A stretch of 50,618 nt of DNA from positions 1 through 50,618 of the forward strand of contig NZ_BJLP01000030.1 of assembly GCF_006538705.1 (NCBI RefSeq), written 5' to 3'. The first letter of the stretch is position 1, and each line of letters begins with the position of its first letter. The notes under the pieces were generated by a model, which saw nothing but the letters and a program-made list of their open reading frames with translations, had not been told where the DNA came from and did no database searches. Source of the DNA: Cellulomonas uda (GTDB lineage Bacteria > Actinomycetota > Actinomycetes > Actinomycetales > Cellulomonadaceae). Both the position numbers and the translations under genes were made by a program. Of the stretch, positions 26,188 to 34,094 are shown in pieces.

Positions 26188-27732
26188 ATGACGCACGCCG
26201 ATGACGCCGGTCGACACCTCGCGCAGGACGGGACGCAGGACGGGAAGCAGGCCGGCACCGCCGCCGGCGGTGCGCTGCCGCGCAGCACCCCGGAGGAGCA
26301 GGGCGTGGACCCGCGGGCGTTGGCCGCGCTGGTCGCGACGCTCGCGGGCGGTCCGCCCGAGCAGGAACTGCGCTCGCTCGTCGTCGTCCGGCACGGTCAC
26401 GTGGTCGCGGAGGGTGGCCGCGCGCCGTACGCCACGGACCGCCCGCACGCGCTGTACTCGCTGAGCAAGACGTTCACGGCGACCGCGGTGGGCCTGGCGG
26501 TCGACGAGGGGCTGTTCGGGCTGGACGACCTCGTCGTCGACCTCGCACCGCAGGACGCCCCGACGAGCGGGCTGTCCGACGAGGAGCGCGCGCGGCTCGG
26601 CCGGCTCACGGTGCGTGACCTGCTGACGATGCGCTCGGGTCACGACACGGACCCCTCGGAGGCGGTGTTCCCGGCGCACCGGTGGGTCGCCCGGTTCCTC
26701 GAGCTGCCGCTGGCGCACGAGCCCGGGACGCACTTCGTCTACAACACGGCCGCCACGGCGGTGCTCGCGGCCCTGGTCGAGCGGGCGGCGGGTGTGGGGC
26801 TGCTGGAGTACCTGCGGCCCCGGCTCCTGGACCCGCTGGGCTTCGGGCCGGCGACGTGGGAGCTGTCGCCGGAGGGGCACGCGACGGGAGGCTTCGGGCT
26901 GTCGGCGGGGATGCGGGACGTCGCGAGCTTCGGCGAGCTGCTGCTGCGGGACGGCGTGCACCGCGGTCAGCGTCTGCTGCCCGAGGGGTGGGTCGCGCTC
27001 GCGTCGCAGGCCCACGTCCCGCCGGGGACGGCGCCGGGCGACGAGCGCAGCGACTGGGCGCAGGGGTACGGCTTCCAGATGTGGCGCTCGCGCCACGGGT
27101 ACCGCGGGGACGGCGCGTTCGGCCAGTACTGCCTGGTGCTGCCCGAGCACGACGTGGTCGTGGCGATGTCGTCGGCGGTGCGCGACCTGCAGGTGCCGCT
27201 CGATGCGGTGTGGGAGCACCTGCTTCCCGCGTGCGGCGACGCTCCCCTCGCGCCGGACGACGACGGCCGGGCCGCGCTGGCCGACGCGTTCGCGGGACTG
27301 CGGGTCACGTGGCCGCAGGGTGAGCCGACGTCACCCCTCGCGGCACGTCTGGACGGCCGCCGCGTGCTGTTCGACCCGAACCCGCTCGGCGTCACGCACG
27401 CGAGCGTCACGGTCGGCGACGAGAGCGACCGGATCGACGTACGCCTCGAGTCCGAGCCGGTCGCGCTGAGCGTCGGGCACGGCGAGCCGGTCGTCGGCGA
27501 GCTGCCGCCGCGGTACCCCGGCATGCCCGGACCGGAGCCGGTCGCGGCGCACGCGGTGTGGACCGCGCGCGACGAGTACGTCGTCACCGTGCGCGCGCTC
27601 GAGGACACCCCGGTGCTCACGGTGACCGTGCGGGTCACGGGCGACGTGGTCGAGGCGACGCCGACGCTCAACGTGTCGTTCGGCCCGACCGAGCTGGCGA
27701 CCCTGCGTGGTGTGCTGGCCGAACGCGCCTGA
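26188..27732 (+). CDS. Beta-lactamase-family serine hydrolase
   Basis: The protein has 514 residues. The class C beta-lactamase/esterase fold covers about 35-345: the SxxK nucleophile motif SLSK at about 92-95, the tyrosine motif in HFVYNTAATAVL (about 188), and GDGAFGQY near 312 in place of the usual KTG-like third motif. The C-terminal ~150 residues form a beta-rich domain of the kind added to many such hydrolases. There is no signal peptide, so a cytosolic esterase or amidase is more likely than an antibiotic-resistance enzyme. Substrate unknown. The start was chosen by the -10 element. Confidence 0.85.
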   Translation: MTHADDAGRHLAQDGTQDGKQAGTAAGGALPRSTPEEQGVDPRALAALVATLAGGPPEQELRSLVVVRHGHVVAEGGRAPYATDRPHALYSLSKTFTATAVGLAVDEGLFGLDDLVVDLAPQDAPTSGLSDEERARLGRLTVRDLLTMRSGHDTDPSEAVFPAHRWVARFLELPLAHEPGTHFVYNTAATAVLAALVERAAGVGLLEYLRPRLLDPLGFGPATWELSPEGHATGGFGLSAGMRDVASFGELLLRDGVHRGQRLLPEGWVALASQAHVPPGTAPGDERSDWAQGYGFQMWRSRHGYRGDGAFGQYCLVLPEHDVVVAMSSAVRDLQVPLDAVWEHLLPACGDAPLAPDDDGRAALADAFAGLRVTWPQGEPTSPLAARLDGRRVLFDPNPLGVTHASVTVGDESDRIDVRLESEPVALSVGHGEPVVGELPPRYPGMPGPEPVAAHAVWTARDEYVVTVRALEDTPVLTVTVRVTGDVVEATPTLNVSFGPTELATLRGVLAERA

Positions 27733-27738
27733 CAGGAT
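27733..27738 (+). promoter_or_regulatory. Candidate -10 element (CAGGAT) of gntK
   Basis: CAGGAT ends seven bases before ATG 27746 and starts directly after the previous stop. Confidence 0.45.
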
Positions 27739-27745
27739 GGCGGCC

Positions 27746-28255
27746 ATGCAGCACCTGGTCGTGATGGGAGTCGCCGGTTCCGGAAAGACGACGGTCGCCG
27801 TCCTGCTCGCCGAGCGGCTCGGCTGGACGTTCGCGGAGGCTGACGACTTCCACCCCGAGGCGAACGTCGCGCTCATGGCGGCGGGCACTCCGCTGACCGA
27901 CGAGGACCGCGCGCCGTGGCTCACGTCGATCGCGGACTGGCTCGCGCAGCGGGACGCCGAGGGCGTGAGCACGGTGATCACGTGCTCGGCGCTGCGGCGT
28001 GCGTACCGCGACGTGCTGCGTACCGGGGGTGGTCGCGTGCGGTTCGTGCACCTCGCGGGGGACCCGCAGGTCATCGCGGTGCGCATGGCGGCGCGCACCG
28101 ACCACTTCATGCCGCCGTCGCTCCTGCCGTCGCAGCTCGCGACGCTCGAGCCGCTGGAGGACGACGAGGACGGCGTGGTCGTGCCGATCGGCACGCCGCC
28201 CGAGCAGGTCGTGGACGAGGCGTTGCGCGCGCTGGGGCTCGCCGCGGCGCACTGA
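27746..28255 (+). CDS. gntK: Gluconokinase
   Basis: The protein has 169 residues from ATG 27746. It phosphorylates D-gluconate to 6-phosphogluconate using ATP. Features are the P-loop GVAGSGKTTVA (8-18), the family hallmark ADDFHPEANVALMAAGTPLTDEDRAPWL, TCSALRRAYRDVLR and HFMPPSLLPSQLATLEPL. Both the length and the motifs are those of GntK/IdnK. ATG 27737 (three codons earlier) is possible, but the -10 element favours 27746. It is convergent with a LacI-family regulator, which may or may not control it; no gluconate permease is seen nearby. Confidence 0.93.
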   Translation: MQHLVVMGVAGSGKTTVAVLLAERLGWTFAEADDFHPEANVALMAAGTPLTDEDRAPWLTSIADWLAQRDAEGVSTVITCSALRRAYRDVLRTGGGRVRFVHLAGDPQVIAVRMAARTDHFMPPSLLPSQLATLEPLEDDEDGVVVPIGTPPEQVVDEALRALGLAAAH

Positions 28256-28285
28256 CGCCGCCCCGCCCGAACGAGGCGAGGCGAG

Positions 28286-28302
28286 GCGGGCGAGGCGCCC
28301 GC
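28286..28302. terminator. Bidirectional hairpin between gntK and the LacI gene
   Basis: GCGGGCG-AGG-CGCCCGC forms a 7-bp stem in the 55-nt convergent spacer and can serve both strands. GAGGC units repeat just before it. Confidence 0.6.
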
Positions 28303-28310
28303 GCCGGCCG

Positions 28311-29393
28311 TCAGTGTGCGGGCGGTGCCGTGCTCTCGCGCACGACCAGCTCGGTCGCGAGGTCGATCCGCAGGTTCGCCGGCGTGGACCCGCCCGCGAT
28401 CTGCAGGAGCATCCGTGCGGCGGTCGCCGCCATCTCCTGCAGCGGCTGGCACACGGTGGTCAGCCCGGGCTGGACCCACTCGGTCACGGGCAGGTCGTCG
28501 TACCCGACGACCGACAGGTCGCGCGGCACGGACAGCCCGAGCTCGCGCGCGGCGCGCACGACGCCGAGCGCCTGGAAGTCGGCGCCCGCGAAGATGGCGG
28601 TCGGCCGGTCCTCGCGGCTGAGCAGCTCGCGGCCGTGCTTGTAACCGCCGTCGACGAAGAAGTTGCCGTAGCGGACCAGGTCCGGGTCGAACGGCAGACC
28701 GGCCTCGTCGAGCGCGGAGCGGTAGCCGTCGATGCGCGCGCGCGAGCACAGGACGTCGCGCGGGCCGGAGATCACGGCGATGCGGCGGTGGCCCAGGCCG
28801 AGCAGGTGGCGCGTCGCGGCGAGGCCGCCCGCCCAGTTGGCGGAGCCGACGACGGGCACGCCCGGGGGCTGCTCGCCCGCGGTGTCGACGACGACGAACG
28901 GGATCGAGCGCGACTTGAGCTGCGCGTGCTGCGCGGGGTCGAGCTCCGACTGCACGAAGATGACGCCCCGCGGCCGGCGCGCGAGCACGTCGTCGAGCCA
29001 CTCCTGCGGCGGACGGTGCTCGCCGCCGAGCTCGGACAGCACGACGCCGATGCGCGCGGGCCCGGCGACGGTCTCGACTCCCTTGATGATCTGCAGCGCC
29101 CACGGCGAGTCGAGCTCGTGGAAGACGAGCTCGATGAGGCCCGAGCCGGTGCCCGACGAGGAACGCCGGCGCCGGTAGCCGTGGCGCTCGATGACCTCCT
29201 CGACGCGTGCGCGCGTCGCCGCGGCCACGTCGGCCCGCCCGTTGAGCACCTTCGACACGGTGGGCACGGAGACGCCGGCCTCGGCGGCGATCGCCGCGAT
29301 CGTCGTCTGGCCGCGTCCGCTCTCGGCGCCGTCGCCGACAGCGGTGCCCGGCGCGGACGTGGTGGTCACCTCGTCCGGCTCGATCGTGGTCAT
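28311..29393 (-). CDS. LacI-family transcriptional regulator
   Basis: The protein has 360 residues from ATG 29393. About 30 low-complexity residues precede the HTH (TTIAAIAAEAGVSVPTVSKVLNGRADV, about 30-56). A sugar-binding domain follows with GLIELVFHELDSPWALQIIKGVE, GHRRIAVISGPRD and VVGYDDLPVTEWVQPGLTTV. The effector is probably a mono- or disaccharide; the AACACTTTCG-like site with a TTCGAA core (29425-29430) upstream could be its operator. A Shine-Dalgarno GAAGGG precedes the ATG. No transporter lies next to it, so the target is unknown. Confidence 0.9.
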   Translation of the reverse strand: MTTIEPDEVTTTSAPGTAVGDGAESGRGQTTIAAIAAEAGVSVPTVSKVLNGRADVAAATRARVEEVIERHGYRRRRSSSGTGSGLIELVFHELDSPWALQIIKGVETVAGPARIGVVLSELGGEHRPPQEWLDDVLARRPRGVIFVQSELDPAQHAQLKSRSIPFVVVDTAGEQPPGVPVVGSANWAGGLAATRHLLGLGHRRIAVISGPRDVLCSRARIDGYRSALDEAGLPFDPDLVRYGNFFVDGGYKHGRELLSREDRPTAIFAGADFQALGVVRAARELGLSVPRDLSVVGYDDLPVTEWVQPGLTTVCQPLQEMAATAARMLLQIAGGSTPANLRIDLATELVVRESTAPPAH

Positions 29394-29513
29394 CTCCGGG
29401 ACGCCCTTCTGCTGGGCCGACACTTTCGAACGCGACGGTAGCACCGTGCGCGTCGGCGCCGGTGCGGGCTCGCGGGAGGACTCGGGCGCGTCGGCGCGCG
29501 CGTGCCGGCCTGC

Positions 29514-29519
29514 GAGGAT
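29514..29519 (+). promoter_or_regulatory. Candidate -10 element (GAGGAT) of trmL
   Basis: GAGGAT ends six bases before GTG 29526: leaderless spacing. Confidence 0.45.
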
Positions 29520-29525
29520 GGGCGG

Positions 29526-29987
29526 GTGCTCCACCTGGTCTACTTCGAGCCGCGCATCCCGGGCAACACCGGCAGCGCCATCCGCCTGGCCGCGGGCACG
29601 GGCGCCACGCTGCACCTGGTCGAGCCGCTGGGCTTCGACCTCAGCGAGGCCAAGCTCAAGCGGGCCGGTCTGGACTACCACGACCTCGCGCACGTCGTCG
29701 TGCACCCGGACCTGGAGGCGATGCTGGACGCGCTGCCGGGGCGGGTGCTCGCGTTCACGACGCACGCCACGCGCTGGTACACGGACGTCGCCTACCGCGA
29801 CGACGACGTGCTGCTGTTCGGCCCGGAGCCGACGGGCCTGCCCGACGACGTGCTCGCGCACCCGAGGATCACCGAGCAGGTGCGCATCCCGATGCTCGCG
29901 GGCCGCCGCTCGATGAACCTGACGAACGCGGCGGCGGTCGCGGCCTACGAGGCGTGGCGTCAGCTCGGCTTCCCGGGCGGCGCGTGA
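29526..29987 (+). CDS. trmL: tRNA (cytidine(34)-2'-O)-methyltransferase TrmL
   Basis: The protein has 153 residues, a minimal SPOUT methyltransferase that 2'-O-methylates the wobble base of tRNA-Leu. Features are YFEPRIPGNTGSAIRLAAGTGATLHLVEPLGF (1-37), LDYHDLAHVVVH, the knot segments LLFGPEPTGLP and IPMLAGRRSMNLTNAAAVAAYEAWRQ. The LFGPEPTGLP loop replaces the more usual FGxESxGLP. GTG 29526 gives the canonical N-terminus; the frame extends to 29502 without support. The TGA overlaps the ATG of the next gene. Confidence 0.92.
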   Translation: MLHLVYFEPRIPGNTGSAIRLAAGTGATLHLVEPLGFDLSEAKLKRAGLDYHDLAHVVVHPDLEAMLDALPGRVLAFTTHATRWYTDVAYRDDDVLLFGPEPTGLPDDVLAHPRITEQVRIPMLAGRRSMNLTNAAAVAAYEAWRQLGFPGGA

Positions 29988-30727
29988 TGGCCGGGGCGTC
30001 GCCGATCGAGAGCGTGGACCGTGCGCTGCAGGTGCTCACGACGCTCGCGGAGGCAGGGCCTCGCGGTCTGGTCCTCGCGGACCTCGCCGCGCGGCTCGGC
30101 GTGCACAAGACGACCGTGCACCGCACGCTCGCGGCGCTGCGGCTGCGCGACTTCGTGACGCAGGAGCCGGGTGGGGCGTACGCGCTGGGCGGCGCGGCGG
30201 TCGCGCTGGGGGAGACGTACCTGGCGGGTGACAACCTCGCGGTGCTGCTGCACCCCGCGCTCGTCGCGCTGTCGCGGGACGTCGCGGAGCTCGTCCACCT
30301 GGGGGTGCTGGTCGGCACCGAGGTCGTGTACCTCGACAAGGTGGAGCCGGACCGTCCGGTGCGCGTGTGGTCGCAGGTGGGGCGCACGGTCCCCGCGGCG
30401 CGCACGGCGCTCGGGCGCGCGCTGCTGGCGTTCCGCGGGACGGACCGCGCCGCGCTCGCGGGGTACGTCGCGCCGGGCGACGCGGAGCGCGTGTGGGCCG
30501 CGCTCGAGGGCGCACGGGCGACGGGTCGGGCGGTCGAGGACCAGGAGAACGAGCCGGGGATCGGGTGCGTGGCGGTGCCGGTGCTGCGCGGCGGTGCGCC
30601 GGTCGCCGCGGTGAGCGTGACCGCGCCGGTCGAGCGGCTCGGCGAGGAGCGGGTGGTCGAGGTGCACGCCCGGATGCGCGCCGTGCTGCCGCCGCTGCTG
30701 CCCGCCGGGCTGCACCTGCCCGCCTGA
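29987..30727 (+). CDS. IclR-family regulator, probable controller of the eda-kdgK genes
   Basis: The protein has 246 residues. N-terminal winged helix is about 5-65 (SVDRALQVLTTLAEAG, LADLAARLGVHKTTVHRTLAAL). The C-terminal effector domain is about 80-240, with VYLDKVEPDRPVRVWSQVGRTVPAARTALGRALLA and EPGIGCVAVPVL. IclR proteins often sense sugar acids. The gene lies immediately before the KDPG aldolase and PfkB kinase genes, and two imperfect inverted repeats lie in that promoter. This suggests a KdgR-like role (inference). It is translationally coupled to trmL by a TGATG overlap. Confidence 0.9.
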   Translation: MAGASPIESVDRALQVLTTLAEAGPRGLVLADLAARLGVHKTTVHRTLAALRLRDFVTQEPGGAYALGGAAVALGETYLAGDNLAVLLHPALVALSRDVAELVHLGVLVGTEVVYLDKVEPDRPVRVWSQVGRTVPAARTALGRALLAFRGTDRAALAGYVAPGDAERVWAALEGARATGRAVEDQENEPGIGCVAVPVLRGGAPVAAVSVTAPVERLGEERVVEVHARMRAVLPPLLPAGLHLPA

Positions 30728-30766
30728 GCGGGCGGCCTCGCCGGGCTCGCCGCTCTCGTGGCAGGA

Positions 30767-30806
30767 TGTTGCGCGTAGCGACACCGTCGTTTCGCCTACC
30801 GCAACG
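30767..30806 (+). promoter_or_regulatory. Candidate IclR operators in the eda promoter
   Basis: Two imperfect inverted repeats lie between a possible -10 (CAGGAT, 30762-30767) and the eda start. One is TGTTGC ... GCGACA (30767-30783); the other is CGTTTCG-CCTAC-CGCAACG (30788-30806), with six of seven arm bases matching. Their position downstream of the promoter would suit repression. Confidence 0.4.
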
Positions 30807-30814
30807 GAGCATCC

Positions 30815-31459
30815 GTGGACGTCCTCGTCGACCTCGCCCGGCACGTCCTGGTCCCCGTGGTCGTGGTCGACGACGCCGCCGACGCGCCCGCGCTCGGCGA
30901 CGCGCTCGTCGCGGGCGGGCTGCCCGTCGCCGAGGTCACCTTCCGCACCGCAGCCGCACCGGACGCCATCCGCGCGCTCGCCGCGCGCGGCGACGTGCTC
31001 GTCGGCGCGGGGACGGTCCTGACGCCCCGCCAGGTCGACACGGCCGTCGCGGCCGGCGCGCGGTACGTCGTCGCGCCGGGCACGAGCCGCGCGGTCGTCG
31101 AGCGCTGCGCCGAGCACGGCGTCGCGGTGCTGCCCGGGGCCGTGACGGCCACCGAGGTGCAGGCGGCGCTCGAGCTCGGCGTCACGACCGTGAAGTTCTT
31201 CCCCGCGGGGACCAGCGGCGGCGCGGCCGCCATCGCCGCGCTCGCGGCCCCGTTCCGCGACGTGCGCTTCGTGCCCACGGGCGGCGTCGGACCCGGGAAC
31301 CTGCACGAGTACCTCGCCCTGCCGTGCGTCACCGCGGTCGGCGGCTCCTGGATGGTGCCGCGTGACCTCGTCGCCGCACGCGCCCACCACGCGCTGCGCA
31401 CGCTCGTCGCCGACGCCGTCGCGCTCGCCGACTCCCGACGACCGCGCGCGACCCGCTGA
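30815..31459 (+). CDS. eda: 2-dehydro-3-deoxy-phosphogluconate (KDPG) aldolase
   Basis: The protein has 214 residues. It splits KDPG into pyruvate and glyceraldehyde 3-phosphate, the last step of the Entner-Doudoroff and hexuronate routes. The TIM-barrel residues are clear: E40 and R44 in VAEVTFRT, VGAGTVLTP, VAPGTS, the Schiff-base lysine K127 in TTVKFFPAG, and PTGGVGPGNLHEYLA for phosphate. GTG 30815 follows GGAGC. The kinase that makes its substrate follows 22 nt downstream. Confidence 0.95.
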   Translation: MDVLVDLARHVLVPVVVVDDAADAPALGDALVAGGLPVAEVTFRTAAAPDAIRALAARGDVLVGAGTVLTPRQVDTAVAAGARYVVAPGTSRAVVERCAEHGVAVLPGAVTATEVQAALELGVTTVKFFPAGTSGGAAAIAALAAPFRDVRFVPTGGVGPGNLHEYLALPCVTAVGGSWMVPRDLVAARAHHALRTLVADAVALADSRRPRATR

Positions 31460-31481
31460 CCGACCGCCCCAGGAGGACCCC

Positions 31482-32591
31482 GTGCCGCACACCCGGCTCG
31501 CGCTGCGCCCCGCCACCGCGACGCGCTACGACGTCGTCGCGCTCGGCGAGGTCATGCTGCGCCTCGACCCCGGCGAGGGGCGCATCCGTACCGCCCGGCA
31601 GCTGCGCGTGTGGGAGGGCGGCGGGGAGTACAACGTCGCGCGCGGCCTGCGCCGGGCGTTCGACCACCGTGCCGCGGTCGTCACGGCGCTCGCCGACAAC
31701 GAGGTCGGGCGGCTGGTCGAGGACCTCATGCTGACCGGCGGGGTCGACACGAGCCTCGTGCGGTGGGTCCCGTACGACGGCGTGGGGCGCGACGTGCGCA
31801 ACGGTCTCAACTTCACCGAGCGCGGGTTCGGCGTGCGCGGCGCGGTCGGCGTGAGCGACCGCGGCCACACCGCGGCGTCGCAGCTGCGGGCCGACGACGT
31901 GGACTGGGACCACCTGTTCGGCGAGCTCGGCGTGCGCTGGCTGCACACCGGCGGGATCTACGCCGCGCTCTCGCCGACCTCGGCCGAGACCGTGCTCGCC
32001 GCCGTGCAGGCGGCCCGGCGCCACGGCACGGTCGTCTCGTACGACCTCAACTACCGGCCGTCGCTGTGGCGGTCGATCGGGGGGCAGGCCCGCGCGCAGG
32101 AGGTCAACCGGGCGGTCGCGCCGTTCGTCGACGTCATGCTCGGCAACGAGGAGGACTTCACCGCGGCGCTCGGGTTCGAGGTCGAGGGCGTCGACGCGTC
32201 GCTCGCGCACCTCGAGGTCGACGCGTTCGCCGCCATGATCGAGCGGGTCGCCGCGGCCTACCCGGGCCTGGCGGTGATCGCGACGACGCTGCGCACGGTC
32301 CGCTCCGCGACCGTGAACGACTGGGGCGCGATCGCGTGGTCGCGCGCCGAGGGGCTCGTGCAGGCCACGTACCGCGAGCGCCTCGAGATCCTCGACCGCG
32401 TGGGCGGTGGCGACTCGTTCGCGTCCGGCCTGGTCCACGGGCTGCTGGAGGGTCTGCCGCTGGCGACGGCGGTGGAGTACGGCGCCGCGCACGGCGCGCT
32501 CGCGATGACGACCCCCGGCGACACGTCGATGGTCACCGAGGCCGAGGTCCTCAGGCTCGCGGGCGGGGGCTCGGCGCGCGTCGACCGCTGA
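31482..32591 (+). CDS. kdgK: PfkB-family sugar kinase, probable 2-keto-3-deoxygluconate kinase
   Basis: The protein has 369 residues from GTG 31482, with AGGAGG 6 nt upstream. Ribokinase-fold signatures are VALGEVMLRLDPGEGRI, the substrate motif GGGEYNVARGL, YDLNYRPSLW, NEEDFTAALG and the catalytic loop GGGDSFASGL. The pairing with eda points to 2-keto-3-deoxygluconate as substrate, giving KDPG. It is longer than classic KdgK (~310 aa), with an insertion around 95-130. The open frame reaches back into eda, but the RBS fixes the start. Confidence 0.87.
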   Translation: MPHTRLALRPATATRYDVVALGEVMLRLDPGEGRIRTARQLRVWEGGGEYNVARGLRRAFDHRAAVVTALADNEVGRLVEDLMLTGGVDTSLVRWVPYDGVGRDVRNGLNFTERGFGVRGAVGVSDRGHTAASQLRADDVDWDHLFGELGVRWLHTGGIYAALSPTSAETVLAAVQAARRHGTVVSYDLNYRPSLWRSIGGQARAQEVNRAVAPFVDVMLGNEEDFTAALGFEVEGVDASLAHLEVDAFAAMIERVAAAYPGLAVIATTLRTVRSATVNDWGAIAWSRAEGLVQATYRERLEILDRVGGGDSFASGLVHGLLEGLPLATAVEYGAAHGALAMTTPGDTSMVTEAEVLRLAGGGSARVDR

Positions 32592-32691
32592 CGCCGCTGC
32601 CTCGGCGGTGCCCGGCCCGGCGCACGGGGCATCCGAAGGGTGGACACGGCTGCCGGTGGCGGGGGCCTGCGGGACTACGGTAGCGTCGTTC

Positions 32692-32773
32692 CGTGACACG
32701 GGGTGCCGCACTGCGCGGCTGAGATCACACCCGTCGAACCTGATCTAGGTAGCACTAGCGAAGGGATGTCGCG
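32692..32773 (+). promoter_or_regulatory. TPP riboswitch (THI element)
   Basis: Conserved THI-box parts are present in order: CGGGGTGCC, GCTGAGAT, ACCCGTCGAACCTGATCT, AGGTAGCACTAGCGAAGGGA. P1 forms from CGTGACA (32692-32698) and TGTCGCG (32767-32773). TACGGT (32676-32681) or TAGCGT (32681-32686) is a well-placed -10. It should lower expression of the downstream transport operon when thiamine pyrophosphate is plentiful. AAGGGA in the 3' part is also a potential Shine-Dalgarno for the ATG at 32775. Confidence 0.96.
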
Positions 32774-32774
32774 C

Positions 32775-32849
32775 ATGACCCGCATGCGTCCGCACCGCAC
32801 GCCCCCGCCCGCGAGCCCACCCGGCGAGCGCACGCCGCTGCGCACGTAG
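32775..32849 (+). CDS. Possible 24-codon leader ORF directly behind the TPP riboswitch
   Basis: ATG 32775 lies 8 nt after the riboswitch AAGGGA, exactly where a riboswitch-controlled start codon is usually found, and the frame ends at TAG 32847-32849. It would encode MTRMRPHRTPPPASPPGERT plus four residues, with no similarity that I recognise. It may be a leader peptide, a remnant of a lost thiamine gene, or chance. Confidence 0.35.
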   Translation: MTRMRPHRTPPPASPPGERTPLRT

Positions 32850-32887
32850 CCCCGCGCCCCGACGACGCTCTCGCGTCCGTGCGGGGC
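32849..32887 (+). terminator. Two-part hairpin between the riboswitch leader and thiY
   Basis: Outer arms GCCCCGC (32849-32855) and GCGGGGC (32881-32887) enclose an inner perfect hairpin, GACGC-TCTC-GCGTC (32864-32877). It begins at the last base of the leader ORF stop codon. It may be an attenuator; there is no T-run. 32888-33055 holds no other gene. Confidence 0.45.
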
Positions 32888-33065
32888 ATCCCATCACCGC
32901 CCGTCGGTGCAGCGACCGCTGCAGCCCGCGCCGCCCGCGAGCGGCGGGCCTGCCGCCACGTCGGCACCGAGGGGTGGGTCCTGCGCGCGTCCGTCGTCCG
33001 GGGGCGCGTCGTCGTGCGTGCGGCGGTCGTCGCACGCGTTCGGTCGGTCGTATTTGGAGGTGTCG

Positions 33066-34094
33066 ATGGTGCGGTTGCGGGGACGTGCGTGGGGGGTCGG
33101 GGTCGTCGTCGGGGTGGCGCTCGCCGTCGGGGGGTGCGCCGGCGGCTCGTCGGCCGACGACGGGCGCACGCGGGTACGGTTCGCGCTCGACTGGACGCCC
33201 AACACCAACCACACCGGGTTGTACGTGGCGCTCGCGCGGGGCTGGTTCGCGGACGCCGGGCTCGACGTGCAGGTGCTGCCGTACAGCGACACCGCACCCG
33301 ACCAGCTCGTCGACGCGGGCGCGGCGGAGGCCGGGATCAGCACGCACGACTCGTCGCTGATCGCGCAGGCCGGGGGCGCCGACGTGGTCGCGGTGATGGC
33401 CGTGCTCCAGCACTGGGCGACCGCGATCGGGGTGCGCGCCGACGACGCGCGCATCACCCGCCCGCGGGACCTGGACGGCCGCGTGTACGCGGGCTTCGGC
33501 TCGCCCGGCGAGGTCCCGCTGCTGCAGGAGGTGATCCGCGCCGACGGCGGCACGGGCGACTTCACGACGGTGGTGCTCGGCTCGTCGGCGTACGAGGCGC
33601 TGTACGCCGGGAAGGCGGACTTCACCATCCCGTACGTCGCGTGGGAGGGCGTCGAGGCCGAGCGCGCTGGGACACCGATGCGCTACCTCGAGTACACCGA
33701 CTTCGGGTTCCCGGACGCCTACGCGGTCGTGGTCGACGCCTCGCGGCGGTGGGTCGCCGACGAGCCTGAGGCGGCGCGCGCGTTCGTCGGGGCGCTGCGC
33801 CGCGGGTACGCGTGGGCCGCGGAGCATCCCGACGAGGCCGCCGCGCTGCTCGTGGAGCAGAACCCCGACGCGTTCGGCGACCCCGAGCTCGTGACGCGCA
33901 GCCAGCGCATGCTGTCCGCCGACTGGTTGCGCGCCGCGGACGGCTCGGTCGGCACCATGACGCTCGAGCAGGTCGCGGGGTACGGGGACTTCCTGTTCGA
34001 CGCGGGGATCCTCGCGGGGCCGGATGGCGAGCCCCTCGCGCAGCGTCCGGACTGGTCGACGACGTTCACGACCAGCCTGCTGGGGTCCCCGTGA
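33066..34094 (+). CDS. thiY: ThiY-like thiamine-precursor-binding lipoprotein
   Basis: The protein has 342 residues from ATG 33066, with GGAGG 5 nt upstream. The signal ends in a VGGC lipobox (Cys about 24). The NMT1/THI5-like periplasmic-binding fold opens with the ThiY hallmark FALDWTPNTNHTGLYVALARGWF and continues with ISTHDSSLIAQAGG, YAGFGSPGEVPLLQEVI and FTIPYVAWEGVEAE. ThiY proteins bind formylaminopyrimidine (HMP-type precursors) for import. The upstream TPP riboswitch supports this. GTGA overlap couples it to the permease. The in-frame extension to 32907 is rejected. Confidence 0.92.
   Translation: MVRLRGRAWGVGVVVGVALAVGGCAGGSSADDGRTRVRFALDWTPNTNHTGLYVALARGWFADAGLDVQVLPYSDTAPDQLVDAGAAEAGISTHDSSLIAQAGGADVVAVMAVLQHWATAIGVRADDARITRPRDLDGRVYAGFGSPGEVPLLQEVIRADGGTGDFTTVVLGSSAYEALYAGKADFTIPYVAWEGVEAERAGTPMRYLEYTDFGFPDAYAVVVDASRRWVADEPEAARAFVGALRRGYAWAAEHPDEAAALLVEQNPDAFGDPELVTRSQRMLSADWLRAADGSVGTMTLEQVAGYGDFLFDAGILAGPDGEPLAQRPDWSTTFTTSLLGSP

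Noticed and set aside
26188..27732. Antibiotic-resistance beta-lactamase
   Set aside because: The fold and SxxK motif are present, but there is no signal peptide, the third motif is atypical and there is an extra C-terminal domain; a general serine hydrolase is the safer call.
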